From positions 992,001 through 1,056,000 of the forward strand of contig OZ254140.1 in assembly GCA_965267775.1 (NCBI GenBank): 64,000 nt of DNA, given 5' to 3'. Position 1 is the stretch's first letter. Each line of letters opens with the position of its first letter. The translations under genes and the position numbers were made by a program. This stretch comes from Planktophila sp965267775 (GTDB lineage: Bacteria > Actinomycetota > Actinomycetes > Nanopelagicales > Nanopelagicaceae). The notes under the pieces were generated by a model, which searched no databases, was not told the DNA's origin, and saw nothing but the letters and a program-made list of their open reading frames with translations. Below are positions 8,325-16,689 of this stretch, in pieces.

Positions 8325-9695
8325 CTATCTGAGAGTTGTTCGCTTAGATATAAATATCGTAGAAGCTGCCTGGGATCCGGTATAGCCAGCTGCGGCGTTA
8401 CTAAATACGGCAAGAACGGATTGGAAACCGCCAAATGTCGGCTTCCATGTGCAGGTGGCACTGAATGGCCCAGAGCCCGTCGTTGCCTTTTTATAGCACC
8501 CTGCTATGCGCTTTCCATTAGAGGTAAAGGTGTAGAAACCATTGAGATTTGATGTTGCCGTGATCGAAACTGCTACACCTTTCTTCGCGCTACTTGCCAG
8601 AGATATCGAAGTTGTCGAATTTGCAATGAGTGGCGTTACTGGAGCATTGACAAAAATCGTCAATGAGAAATAAGGCGGCTGAAAACATGTTGGACCGGTA
8701 GTTCCACAAAAGGTCCAGTCGCCATTTCCAGATGTAGGTGTTCCATTTCCAAAACCAATATCTACATTCGTTAATGCATGATCGTTCCAGGCAAAGATAG
8801 TGCTCAGGCTCGCAGAATTCGTTACATCATGTACTTGGAAGGATCCATAACCAGATGCTCCTGCTGAAGTATCGTTGACATCGTAACTTCCGCCATCTCC
8901 TGCTGGGGTTAATGTCGAGAGAGCCTGAGCATAATTCCATGGCCATATTTCAAGTCGACCAATGCCGCCGGTTCTATTTGTAATTGTTGTTGGATAGTAG
9001 ACCGTGTTGTAGATACTCGAGTACACATTTAAATCTGAGACGTTTGTCTGGATTGTTCCCCCTGAAGTCGGTGAGAGCACTTGTAGATTGGTAATTGTGG
9101 GAGCAATTGTGGCGCTCGTTGTAGTTTCAACAGGCGCACCAGATGCAGCCCATTTATAGAAATCAACATCGGCATAGTTCAACGTTCCGGCAGTAAAACT
9201 ATCCTCCATTCGATACCTAATTCTTGTAAAAGAGAGAGATGGATTTGACGGCGCAAAATCTCCAGACGTCACTCCGTAACCGCTCTCATAAACGATGTCA
9301 TTGCCGCTTCGTGTCTTTGTCACTGTCCGATAAAGTTTCGTCCATGGATATCCAGGTGTACCAAATCCTGATGTAGCCGAGGCAGTTACTCGAACATAGG
9401 TTGCGGTTTGGCTTAAACCGAGAATGTCATAGGTATATGTTGAGCCAGAAACTGTTGCCGAAGTGACCCAGGTTCCAGATGAACCTGATGTTGAATACTC
9501 CAATTTGTAACCGGTGATACCAGTGGCGAGATCACTCGGTGCGCTCCAAGCCACTCGGATGCCTCCGGCTATTGCGCTCTGAGTAATATTTGTTGGAGCA
9601 CTTGGAAGTGCACTTACTGCATATGCCGCTGGTTCGATGAAAGTCAGCAAAGATATAAAGAGAGCCCCTAAGGTGAATCCAATTCTGAGGCGCAT
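8325..9695 (-). CDS. Secreted FN3 protein with shared C-terminal Ig-like module
   Basis: Exported protein of 456 residues, function unknown. A signal peptide ends near AAYA (about residue 26). A fibronectin type III domain follows (about 30-120; PSAPTNITQS...GGIRVAWSAP). The central domain (about 150-345) contains GRLEIWPWNYAQ, TPAGDGGSYDVND, GSFQVHD and GDWTFCG, and is also present in the protein at 53013-54032. The C-terminal module (about 355-456) has SNGKRIAGC, TCTWKP and the tail KRTTLR, shared with five other secreted proteins in this window. I recall similar EIWP/FQVH/DWT domains in secreted planctomycete proteins with carbohydrate-related roles, which is unverified. It has its own promoter inside the gap to proB. 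It is the only family member outside the 50-62 kb block. Confidence 0.85.
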   Translation of the reverse strand: MRLRIGFTLGALFISLLTFIEPAAYAVSALPSAPTNITQSAIAGGIRVAWSAPSDLATGITGYKLEYSTSGSSGTWVTSATVSGSTYTYDILGLSQTATYVRVTASATSGFGTPGYPWTKLYRTVTKTRSGNDIVYESGYGVTSGDFAPSNPSLSFTRIRYRMEDSFTAGTLNYADVDFYKWAASGAPVETTTSATIAPTITNLQVLSPTSGGTIQTNVSDLNVYSSIYNTVYYPTTITNRTGGIGRLEIWPWNYAQALSTLTPAGDGGSYDVNDTSAGASGYGSFQVHDVTNSASLSTIFAWNDHALTNVDIGFGNGTPTSGNGDWTFCGTTGPTCFQPPYFSLTIFVNAPVTPLIANSTTSISLASSAKKGVAVSITATSNLNGFYTFTSNGKRIAGCYKKATTGSGPFSATCTWKPTFGGFQSVLAVFSNAAAGYTGSQAASTIFISKRTTLR

Positions 9696-9701
9696 GGTTG
9701 A

Positions 9702-9730
9702 AATTTACTAAAGAAGGACTAAATCGTCAC
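9702..9730 (-). promoter_or_regulatory. Promoter of the secreted FN3 gene
   Basis: Minus-strand GTGACG (9725-9730), 17 bp, TAAATT (9702-9707), then 6 nt to ATG 9695. The -35 lies inside the 3' end of proB, so this gene can be transcribed separately from the obgE-proB operon. Leaderless arrangement. Confidence 0.5.
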
Positions 9731-10823
9731 GGTGCACGAGCTCGCGCTCATATTCAGCACCGAGGGAAGCTGCAAGTTCCTTTGTAGAGCGACCGAGCAT
9801 CTGTGGGATCTCAGTTGAGTCAAAGGCAACAAGGCCGCGTGCAATAACTTTGCCATCCTTTGTCGCAAGCTCGACTGTATCGCCTGCAGTGAACTCGCCC
9901 TCAACTGCAATAACACCAGCTGGAAGAAGTGAGACACCCTTTTCAAGGATTGCGGTGACTGCGCCTGCATCAAGAATTAAGCGGCCACGTGCAGAAGATG
10001 CGTGAGCAAGCCATAAGAGACGCGCATTGGTGCGCTCTGCCTGCGCGTGGAAAATAGTTCCGAACTCTTTACCTGCAAGTGAATCTGCGGATTGCGAAAG
10101 AGAAGTGAGAAGCATTGGCGTTCCGGCAGAAGTAGCAATTCGCGCGGCTTCAATCTTGGTCACCATTCCACCGCTACCAACACCGGCAGAGCCAGCTCCC
10201 CCAACTTCAACAGACTCAATATCTGCAAAGTTAGCAACCTCATGAATTGCCTTTGCACCATCCTGTGAAGGATGTGCGTCATAGAGCGCATCTACATCTG
10301 AGATCAATACTAGTAAATCTGCCTGAACGAGAAGTGCAACGAGCGCTGCAAGGCGATCGTTATCTCCAAAACGAATCTCAGCTGTTCCAACTGAGTCATT
10401 CTCATTAATGATTGGAACAACACCGAGGGCAAGTAATCGTGAGAGAGTCTGCTGTGCAGTGTTGTAGTGAGAGCGGCGGACCACATCTTCTGTTGTGAGA
10501 AGTACCTGCGAAGAGACAATTGAGTGCGCCGAGAAGAGTTCGTTGTACTTGGCAATCAAAAGACCTTGACCAACTGAGGCAGCTGCCTGCTGAGTTGGAA
10601 GATCCTTTGGACGTGAAGTGAGTTTGAGAGGAGCAAGACCTGCTGCAATCGCACCCGATGAGACGATGAGAACTTCTGCGCCACGAGCACGTAGAGATGC
10701 AGCGAGATCAACTATCTTGCCGACCGCTGATGCGTCGAGGGCTGAACCCGCAGATCCTGTCAGCGAAGATGAACCGACCTTAAGGACGATGCGCTTTGCT
10801 TCAGTAACCGCATTACGGTTCAT
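9708..10823 (-). CDS. proB: Glutamate 5-kinase
   Basis: First step of proline synthesis: ATP-dependent phosphorylation of glutamate, normally feedback-inhibited by proline. The 371 residues comprise an N-terminal amino-acid-kinase domain (RIVLKVGSSSLT, VSSGAIAAG, PIINENDSVG, FGDNDRLAALVA) and a C-terminal PUA domain (about 280-371; GRLILDAGAV, LLPAGVIAVEGEF). Its start is 3 bases after the obgE stop, giving an obgE-proB operon as in many Actinobacteria. ProA is not adjacent: two other genes intervene. Confidence 0.97.
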   Translation of the reverse strand: MNRNAVTEAKRIVLKVGSSSLTGSAGSALDASAVGKIVDLAASLRARGAEVLIVSSGAIAAGLAPLKLTSRPKDLPTQQAAASVGQGLLIAKYNELFSAHSIVSSQVLLTTEDVVRRSHYNTAQQTLSRLLALGVVPIINENDSVGTAEIRFGDNDRLAALVALLVQADLLVLISDVDALYDAHPSQDGAKAIHEVANFADIESVEVGGAGSAGVGSGGMVTKIEAARIATSAGTPMLLTSLSQSADSLAGKEFGTIFHAQAERTNARLLWLAHASSARGRLILDAGAVTAILEKGVSLLPAGVIAVEGEFTAGDTVELATKDGKVIARGLVAFDSTEIPQMLGRSTKELAASLGAEYERELVHRDDLVLL

Positions 10824-10826
10824 TAC

Positions 10827-12362
10827 TTACTCCTCCACCGCATTATCGTCATAGTCATCGCCTAGCTCTTGTGCATCTTCAGCGACTGCGGCTGCAATCT
10901 CTTCAACACGAGGAGTATGTGGATCTGCAACCTTGTACTCCCACTGCTCTGCAATCTCTTCATCAGAGAGAACATCCTTCTCGCGCTCTGGTGCGTTCCA
11001 ATTGTTTTCGAGTCGTGAATCTTCGCCACGGCGATGCAGGAATCCTGCGAGTTGCTCGGCGCCAGCTTCAATTGTTGGCTCCCAATCAAAGACCACTTCA
11101 TTGATACCTGAACCGATGCGAACTTCTGAACCTGCAACTGCGCCCGCCTTGTAGAGAGCCTTCTCTACTCCAAGCTGTGCGAGACGATCTGCAAGGTAAC
11201 CAATTGCTTCAGCATTCTTAAAGTTAGTTTGAAGTACCCAGCGATAGACCTTTGCTCCACGAACAGAGAATGATCCATCGCCATTGACCTGAACGGTAAA
11301 GCCAGAGTCATCGACTGCTGTTGGACGCAAGATGATTCGTGTGCGCTCTTCAGCCTTTGCAGCGATACGTTCTGCTTGAACAAGGCGTGCCATCGCATAC
11401 ATGAGATCTTGTAAGCCTTCACGTGATGCTGCAGAGACTTTATAAACATCGTATCCGCGCTCTTTGAGTTGATCTTCGACCATATCTGCCATTGCAGATC
11501 CATCAGGAAGGTCGATCTTATTGAGAGCAACGATGCGCTTACGTCCTTCAAGGCCACCGTAGAGTGCGAGCTCATTTTCAATTGCATCTAAATCATCAAT
11601 TGGATTGCGATCAGTTTCAAGTGTTCCGCAGTCGAGAACATGGACAAGTGCAACGCAACGCTCAACGTGGCGAAGGAATTGAAGGCCAAGGCCCTTTCCC
11701 TCTGATGCTCCTGGAATAAGTCCAGGAACATCTGCAACGGTGAAGCGAGTATCGCCGGCTTGGACAACACCAAGGTTTGGAACAAGAGTTGTAAATGGAT
11801 AATCAGCGATCTTTGGGCGCGCAGCTGAGATAGCAGCAATCAAAGATGACTTACCTGCGGATGGGAATCCAACGAGTGCAATATCAGCAACTGATTTGAG
11901 TTCAAGGGTAAGGATGCGATCTTCACCTGGCTCGCCAAGGAGTGCGAAACCTGGTGCGCGGCGCTTCGATGAAGCGAGTGAGTTATTTCCGAGTCCACCC
12001 ATTCCGCCGCGAGCAGCAAGGAATGTTGTACCAATGCCAACGAGGTCAGCAATTTGTACGCCGTTTTCGTAGATAACTGTTCCATTAGGAACAGGAAGAA
12101 TTACATCTTCGCCATAAACGCCATCTTTGCGATCGCCATAACCTTGATGGCCAGATGTCGCCTTGCGATGTGGTGAGTGGTGGAAATCGAGAAGTGTTGT
12201 GACAGATGAATCAACGACGAGAATGACATCTCCGCCGCGACCACCGTTACCGCCATCAGGACCACCAAGTGGCTTGAACTTCTCACGCTTTACAGAGACG
12301 CAACCATCTCCGCCTTTTCCGCCGGAAGCAAAGAGCTGCACGCGATCAACGAATGTTGTCAT
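10827..12362 (-). CDS. obgE: GTPase Obg
   Basis: Ribosome-associated GTPase involved in 50S assembly and stress/growth control. Its 511 residues comprise the Gly-rich Obg fold (about 1-158; GGKGGDGCVSVKREKF, GGNGGRGGDV), the G domain with P-loop GFPSAGKSSL (about 165), DVPG and NKID, and a C-terminal OCT domain (about 345-430). A long acidic tail ends in DDYDDNAVEE. A GGAG precedes the ATG at 12362, so this mRNA has a leader, and a terminator separates it from rpmA. The order rplU-rpmA-obgE-proB is the classic actinobacterial arrangement. Confidence 0.97.
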   Translation of the reverse strand: MTTFVDRVQLFASGGKGGDGCVSVKREKFKPLGGPDGGNGGRGGDVILVVDSSVTTLLDFHHSPHRKATSGHQGYGDRKDGVYGEDVILPVPNGTVIYENGVQIADLVGIGTTFLAARGGMGGLGNNSLASSKRRAPGFALLGEPGEDRILTLELKSVADIALVGFPSAGKSSLIAAISAARPKIADYPFTTLVPNLGVVQAGDTRFTVADVPGLIPGASEGKGLGLQFLRHVERCVALVHVLDCGTLETDRNPIDDLDAIENELALYGGLEGRKRIVALNKIDLPDGSAMADMVEDQLKERGYDVYKVSAASREGLQDLMYAMARLVQAERIAAKAEERTRIILRPTAVDDSGFTVQVNGDGSFSVRGAKVYRWVLQTNFKNAEAIGYLADRLAQLGVEKALYKAGAVAGSEVRIGSGINEVVFDWEPTIEAGAEQLAGFLHRRGEDSRLENNWNAPEREKDVLSDEEIAEQWEYKVADPHTPRVEEIAAAVAEDAQELGDDYDDNAVEE

Positions 12363-12411
12363 CGAACTTCTCCTTTTCTATCGGGGACTTACCTGAAATC
12401 TTGCGTGTAAT

Positions 12412-12443
12412 AAAAAAGCGGACCGCGCTAAATGCGGCCCGCT
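12412..12443 (-). terminator. Intrinsic terminator after rpmA
   Basis: On the minus strand a 10-bp stem (AGCGGGCCGC with GCGGTCCGCT, one G-U pair) with a 7-nt loop is followed directly by six T. It ends the rplU-rpmA transcript before obgE. Confidence 0.85.
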
Positions 12444-12461
12444 CCTTTAGAGAAACCTAAA

Positions 12462-12716
12462 TTAAACTGCTGGGACTACATTCACTACGCGACGACCGCG
12501 AGCGCGACCGAACTCAACAGATCCAGCTGCGAGTGCGAAGAGAGTGTCATCCTTACCGCGACCAACGTTTGCACCTGGGTGGAAGTGTGTTCCACGCTGG
12601 CGTACGAGGATCTCGCCTGAGTTAACTAGCTGTCCACCAAAGCGCTTGATACCAAGGTACTGTGGATTTGAATCGCGACCGTTACGTGTCGAGGAGACAC
12701 CCTTCTTACTTGCCAT
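12462..12716 (-). CDS. rpmA: 50S ribosomal protein L27
   Basis: Ribosomal protein bL27, 84 residues, near the peptidyl-transferase centre. It carries the conserved start MASKKGVSSTRNGRDSNPQ and the blocks GSILVRQRGT-like (here GEILVRQRGT) and HPGANVGRGKDDTLFAL. There is no N-terminal cleaved extension of the Firmicutes type. It lies 14 bp downstream of rplU in a two-gene operon that ends at the terminator near 12412-12443. Confidence 0.97.
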   Translation of the reverse strand: MASKKGVSSTRNGRDSNPQYLGIKRFGGQLVNSGEILVRQRGTHFHPGANVGRGKDDTLFALAAGSVEFGRARGRRVVNVVPAV

Positions 12717-12730
12717 TTGTGTCTACCCCT

Positions 12731-13045
12731 TTACTTTGCACCGCTGATTGCGGTGATCTTGACTAGTGTGTGCTGAGCACGGAAACCTTGACGGCGACGG
12801 TGACCTGTCTTGTTCTTGTAACGAAGGATGTCGATCTTTGGACCCTTTGTCTCTTCAAGAATCTCGCCAGTAACTGTTACGCCTGAAAGAACCTTTGGAT
12901 CTGTTGTGACGTTAGCGCCATCAACAACGAGGAGCGTCGTGAAGTTCACTGATGCGCCGACCTTTGCATCAATACGGTCAACAGTGATGGTCTCGCCAAC
13001 TGTTACCTTCTCCTGGCGACCGCCAGCTTTTACGATTGCGTACAC
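12731..13045 (-). CDS. rplU: 50S ribosomal protein L21
   Basis: Ribosomal protein bL21, 104 residues. It starts YAIVKAGGRQEKVTVG and ends with the basic RYKNKTGHRRRQGFRAQHT segment that binds 23S rRNA. The start is GTG 13045, preceded by AGAGG. A leader of roughly 50 nt separates the predicted promoter (13106-13135) from the start. It is co-transcribed with rpmA. Confidence 0.97.
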   Translation of the reverse strand: MYAIVKAGGRQEKVTVGETITVDRIDAKVGASVNFTTLLVVDGANVTTDPKVLSGVTVTGEILEETKGPKIDILRYKNKTGHRRRQGFRAQHTLVKITAISGAK

Positions 13046-13105
13046 GCTTCTACCTCTAGTTCTACTTAGATATTACGCTCGAGGGGGTGCCTCGGGCAGA
13101 CGCTA

Positions 13106-13135
13106 AGGATACGGATTTCGTACCCATAGGGTCAA
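13106..13135 (-). promoter_or_regulatory. Promoter of rplU-rpmA
   Basis: Minus-strand TTGACC (13130-13135) and TATCCT (13106-13111), 18 bp apart. This gives a leader of about 50 nt with a Shine-Dalgarno, unlike the leaderless promoters elsewhere in the window. Confidence 0.5.
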
Positions 13136-13144
13136 ATTGGGGGT

Positions 13145-15364
13145 TTAGGCCGTTATTACACCTGAACTGGCAGCGCGACGGCGTCGCTTGCCCTTCGGGG
13201 TGGTGACGGCATCTGGCTCAGACTCCCCTGGGACCTCATCATTGAGAGTCTCGTGGAATTCGTGCTCAGTAGCTGATTCCTCCTCAACATCTGGGTGATG
13301 GGCGCTCTGTGAGTTGATCTGAGGCATTGGAGCCTTCATCTTCACTGGATCCATATGGATATGGATTCCGCGACCATTACATGAATCACATGTTGTTGAG
13401 AAAGCTTCGATGAGTCCTTGTCCGACGCGCTTACGAGTCATCTGAACAAGTCCGAGTGAGGTCACTTCAGCAACCTGGTGCTTGGTGCGATCGCGCCCAA
13501 GACATTCAACTAAGCGACGAAGGACTGCCTCACGGTTTGATTCGAGAACCATATCGATGAAGTCGATAACGACAATTCCACCGAGGTCGCGAAGACGTAG
13601 TTGGCGGGCAATCTCTTCAGCTGCTTCAAGGTTGTTCTTTGTAACAGTCTCTTCGAGGTTTCCGCCCTTACCGATGAATTTACCGGTGTTAACGTCAATC
13701 ACAACCATCGCTTCTGTGCGATCGATAACGAGGGATCCTCCTGATGGAAGATAAACCTTGCGATCGAATGCCTTAGCGAGCTGTTCTTCAACGCGGTAAT
13801 CAGCGAACAAGTCGCCATTGCCTGCGTACTTCTCAAGACGTGGTGACAACTCTGGCGCAATTGAACCGAGGTAAGAGCTGATCTCTTCCCATGCTTCATT
13901 TCCCTGAATTGTGAGCTTGCGGAAATCTTCATTGAAGATATCTCGGATAACGCGAACAGCAAGATCTGGCTCTGAGAGCAGAAGTGCTGGTGCGTGGAAG
14001 TTTGGATTCTCTGACTTCTGATAAATGTCTTCCCATTGCGCCTTCAAACGCTCGACATCTGCAGTGAGTTCAGCTTCTGAAACACCTTCAGCTGCTGTAC
14101 GAACAATGACGCCGGCAGTATCTGGGATGAGATTCTTCAAGATTGATTTAAGGCGTGTGCGCTCTGACTCTGGAAGGCGCTTTGAGATACCTGACATTCC
14201 GCCGCCAGGTACAAAGACAACGTAGCGACCAGGTAATGAGATCTGGCTTGTGAGGCGTGCACCCTTTTGGCCGATTGGATCCTTAGTGACCTGTACCAAT
14301 ACTGGCTGACCTGTCTTAAGAACCATTTCAATCTTACGAGGCTCAGATTCAGAGATACCTGCAGCATCCCAATTCACTTCACCTGCATAGAGAACCGCGT
14401 TACGGCCCTTTCCAATATCAACGAATGCTGCCTCCATTGAAGGAAGAACGTTCTGTACGCGACCGAGATAGACGTTGCCGACATAAGAAACGTTTGCATT
14501 TCGGTTGACGTAGTGCTCAACCATTACGTTATCTTCGATAACAGCAATTTGAATGCGATCGCCGATCTGACGTACAACCATCTCGCGATCGACATTCTCA
14601 CGTCGAGCTAAGAAATCTGCATCTGTAAGGATTGTTCCGCGGCGACGGTATGGCTCGCGGTATGAATCTCCACGATCACGCCCACCACGTTCACGAGTAT
14701 TACGTGAGTTGCGATCGCGTGTTGAACGCTCACGTGTTGGTCGCTCTGACTTTTCGCGGACCTCACGGACCTTAACAACGGTGACAACGCCATCTTCATC
14801 GATGGTCTCCCCCGGTGTTACACCTTCGCCAGTTGCGCGGCGACGGCGACGGCGACGATGTGTTGTGCCATCTGCATCGGTGGTCTCTTCTGCATCGTCA
14901 GATGAATCTTCTGAATCTGTTGAACCCTCTGCATCATCTGAGCCCTCTGCGCCATTTGGCTTGCGACGACCGCGGCCACCGCGACGGCGACGGCGATTGC
15001 GTGATGAACGGCTCTCAGAATCAGAAGATGGAGAATCTTGTGAATCGGAATCGTTGCTCTCAGAAACTGGAGCTTCCTTCTCGATAGCTTCCTTTGCAGG
15101 CTTAGCTGTTGCTTTGCGAGCCTTCGCAGGTGCCTTCTCGGGAGTTGGTGCCTGGAAGAGAGGAACTGGAACAGCTGCCTTCTTACGTGTCTTAGGCGCC
15201 GCTGGTTCTGCAGGTTCAGTGAATCCGGCTTGAGTTACAGAGGCAACATCCGCATTAGAACTCGCAGCTTCTGTGGGCGCAGCTACAGACGGAACCCCTG
15301 CCTTCTTTGAGGTTTTTTTTATTGCTGGGACACGCTTACGCGGAGTTTTTGGCTCAATAGCCAT
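13145..15364 (-). CDS. rne: Ribonuclease E/G
   Basis: Endoribonuclease for mRNA decay and rRNA/tRNA processing, 739 residues. The catalytic core occupies about residues 265-650: an S1 domain (NVYLGRVQNVLPSMEAAFVDIG), the metal-binding aspartates in VIDVNTGKFIGKGG and VIDFIDM, and the Zn-link CxxC in TCDSCNGRG. The N-terminal arm (about 1-260) is low-complexity: Ala/Pro/Lys-rich, then Ser/Asp/Glu-rich stretches alternating with Arg runs (RRRRRGGRGRRK). A short acidic/basic C-terminal tail follows. Long arms of this kind are typical of actinobacterial RNase E and probably bind RNA or partner proteins. The start chosen is ATG 15364; the TTG two codons upstream has no support. The 165-bp upstream leader may allow autoregulation, but I see no defined structure in it. 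Confidence 0.95.
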   Translation of the reverse strand: MAIEPKTPRKRVPAIKKTSKKAGVPSVAAPTEAASSNADVASVTQAGFTEPAEPAAPKTRKKAAVPVPLFQAPTPEKAPAKARKATAKPAKEAIEKEAPVSESNDSDSQDSPSSDSESRSSRNRRRRRGGRGRRKPNGAEGSDDAEGSTDSEDSSDDAEETTDADGTTHRRRRRRRATGEGVTPGETIDEDGVVTVVKVREVREKSERPTRERSTRDRNSRNTRERGGRDRGDSYREPYRRRGTILTDADFLARRENVDREMVVRQIGDRIQIAVIEDNVMVEHYVNRNANVSYVGNVYLGRVQNVLPSMEAAFVDIGKGRNAVLYAGEVNWDAAGISESEPRKIEMVLKTGQPVLVQVTKDPIGQKGARLTSQISLPGRYVVFVPGGGMSGISKRLPESERTRLKSILKNLIPDTAGVIVRTAAEGVSEAELTADVERLKAQWEDIYQKSENPNFHAPALLLSEPDLAVRVIRDIFNEDFRKLTIQGNEAWEEISSYLGSIAPELSPRLEKYAGNGDLFADYRVEEQLAKAFDRKVYLPSGGSLVIDRTEAMVVIDVNTGKFIGKGGNLEETVTKNNLEAAEEIARQLRLRDLGGIVVIDFIDMVLESNREAVLRRLVECLGRDRTKHQVAEVTSLGLVQMTRKRVGQGLIEAFSTTCDSCNGRGIHIHMDPVKMKAPMPQINSQSAHHPDVEEESATEHEFHETLNDEVPGESEPDAVTTPKGKRRRRAASSGVITA

Positions 15365-15528
15365 ATACAAATACCTTCATTTCAAAATCTAAGTGGCTCA
15401 TCATGGTGAAAAGCTTCTGGTCTTAAGCCGCGAGGCGCGATAGAGATCGCTGGCCGCGCTCAAGATGTGACCTAAGTATGGCAGAGGAAGGTCAAAATCT
15501 CCTACTTATCGTCAATTTATGCGAGGAA

Positions 15529-16689
15529 TTAACCCCGGTGGCGAGCGTGAACGTTCTGCAAAAGACCAAAGCCAATCAAATTAGCGAACATGCTTGATCC
15601 GCCGTAGGACATGAAGGGAAGAGGAACGCCGGTCATCGGCATCAAACCTAAAGTCATTCCAATATTTTCAAATGTCTGAAATGCAAACCATGCAATGACT
15701 CCTGTGCAGACCATCTGTCCGTAAGGATCCGAAGATCGCCGTGCAATCGCAAAGGCTCTCATCAAAATAAGTATGTAGAGCAGAACAATAAATCCGCTTC
15801 CTAAGAAGCCAAGCTCTTCACCTGCAACGGTAAAGATAAAGTCAGTCTGTTGCTCAGGAACGAAGCGGCCATTTGTCTGCGGGCCATCAAATAGTCCTGT
15901 TCCTAGGAAACCACCAGAGCCCACAGTGATGCGCGCTTGGCGAAGTTGATAACCAGAGCCTTGTGTATCTGCATTGGGATCGACAAATGATTGAAGGCGC
16001 TTGACCTGATACTCGCTGATGATTCCAGCCTTTGTTGCAACGAAGCCACCGGCAAGTGCGAGAATCAACAGACCTGCAACCCATTTTGTCGGCGCACCTG
16101 AGACAGCAAGAATTGCAACCACGGATGCGCTAATGATGAATACCGTTCCCATATCAGGCTGGAGCAAAATGAGAAGGATAGGAATTGCCGCAACTGCAAG
16201 TGCGCGAAGGACGTCTCGTGAAGTTGGCTCATCGGAATTATGGCTGCGCTCTGCAAGCAACATTGAGATTCCAACAATGATAGAAATCTTTGCAAGCTCT
16301 GCTGGTTGAATTTGGAAGCCACCCGGAAGTGGGATCCACGCCTTTGCACCGTTAACTGTGCTGCCGACTCCTGGTAGTAAGACGAAGAGAAGGCCAAGTA
16401 CGCCGAGTCCCCAGAGAATTGGTGTGTATGCACGGAGCAATCGATAATCAATCACAGTTGTTCCCCATGCGAGCATGATTCCAATTGCAATATTGATGAC
16501 ATGGCGCTTGAGGTAATACTGCGGATCAAGTCCATTTGCCGCATACCAATTACGAGTTGCCGCGTAGACAAGCAAAGTTCCCATGAAGAGCAATATTGCT
16601 ACAGCGATAGTCAGGACCGGATCAAAGCCAGCGAAGGCAGATTGCCTACGCGCCTTGCGGTAAGGATTGCGATAGAGAAGCGAACTCAT
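15529..16689 (-). CDS. rodA: Peptidoglycan glycosyltransferase RodA
   Basis: SEDS-family lipid II polymerase for lateral wall growth, with about ten membrane helices, 386 residues. SEDS hallmarks are QPAELAKISIIVGISMLLA, LLQPDMGTV, and the C-terminal block FENIGMTLGLMPMTGVPLPFMSYGGSS. It works with the adjacent class B penicillin-binding protein (16686-18779); the ATGA overlap of stop and start couples the two. It is the last gene of the mreBCD-mrdA-rodA cluster. FtsW is the alternative name for the fold, but the context favours RodA. Confidence 0.95.
   Translation of the reverse strand: MSSLLYRNPYRKARRQSAFAGFDPVLTIAVAILLFMGTLLVYAATRNWYAANGLDPQYYLKRHVINIAIGIMLAWGTTVIDYRLLRAYTPILWGLGVLGLLFVLLPGVGSTVNGAKAWIPLPGGFQIQPAELAKISIIVGISMLLAERSHNSDEPTSRDVLRALAVAAIPILLILLQPDMGTVFIISASVVAILAVSGAPTKWVAGLLILALAGGFVATKAGIISEYQVKRLQSFVDPNADTQGSGYQLRQARITVGSGGFLGTGLFDGPQTNGRFVPEQQTDFIFTVAGEELGFLGSGFIVLLYILILMRAFAIARRSSDPYGQMVCTGVIAWFAFQTFENIGMTLGLMPMTGVPLPFMSYGGSSMFANLIGFGLLQNVHARHRG

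Noticed and set aside
14709..15233. Long plus-strand frame opposite the RNase E N-terminal arm
   Set aside because: Arg/Ser-rich composition is the mirror of the low-complexity arm on the other strand; no start signals.
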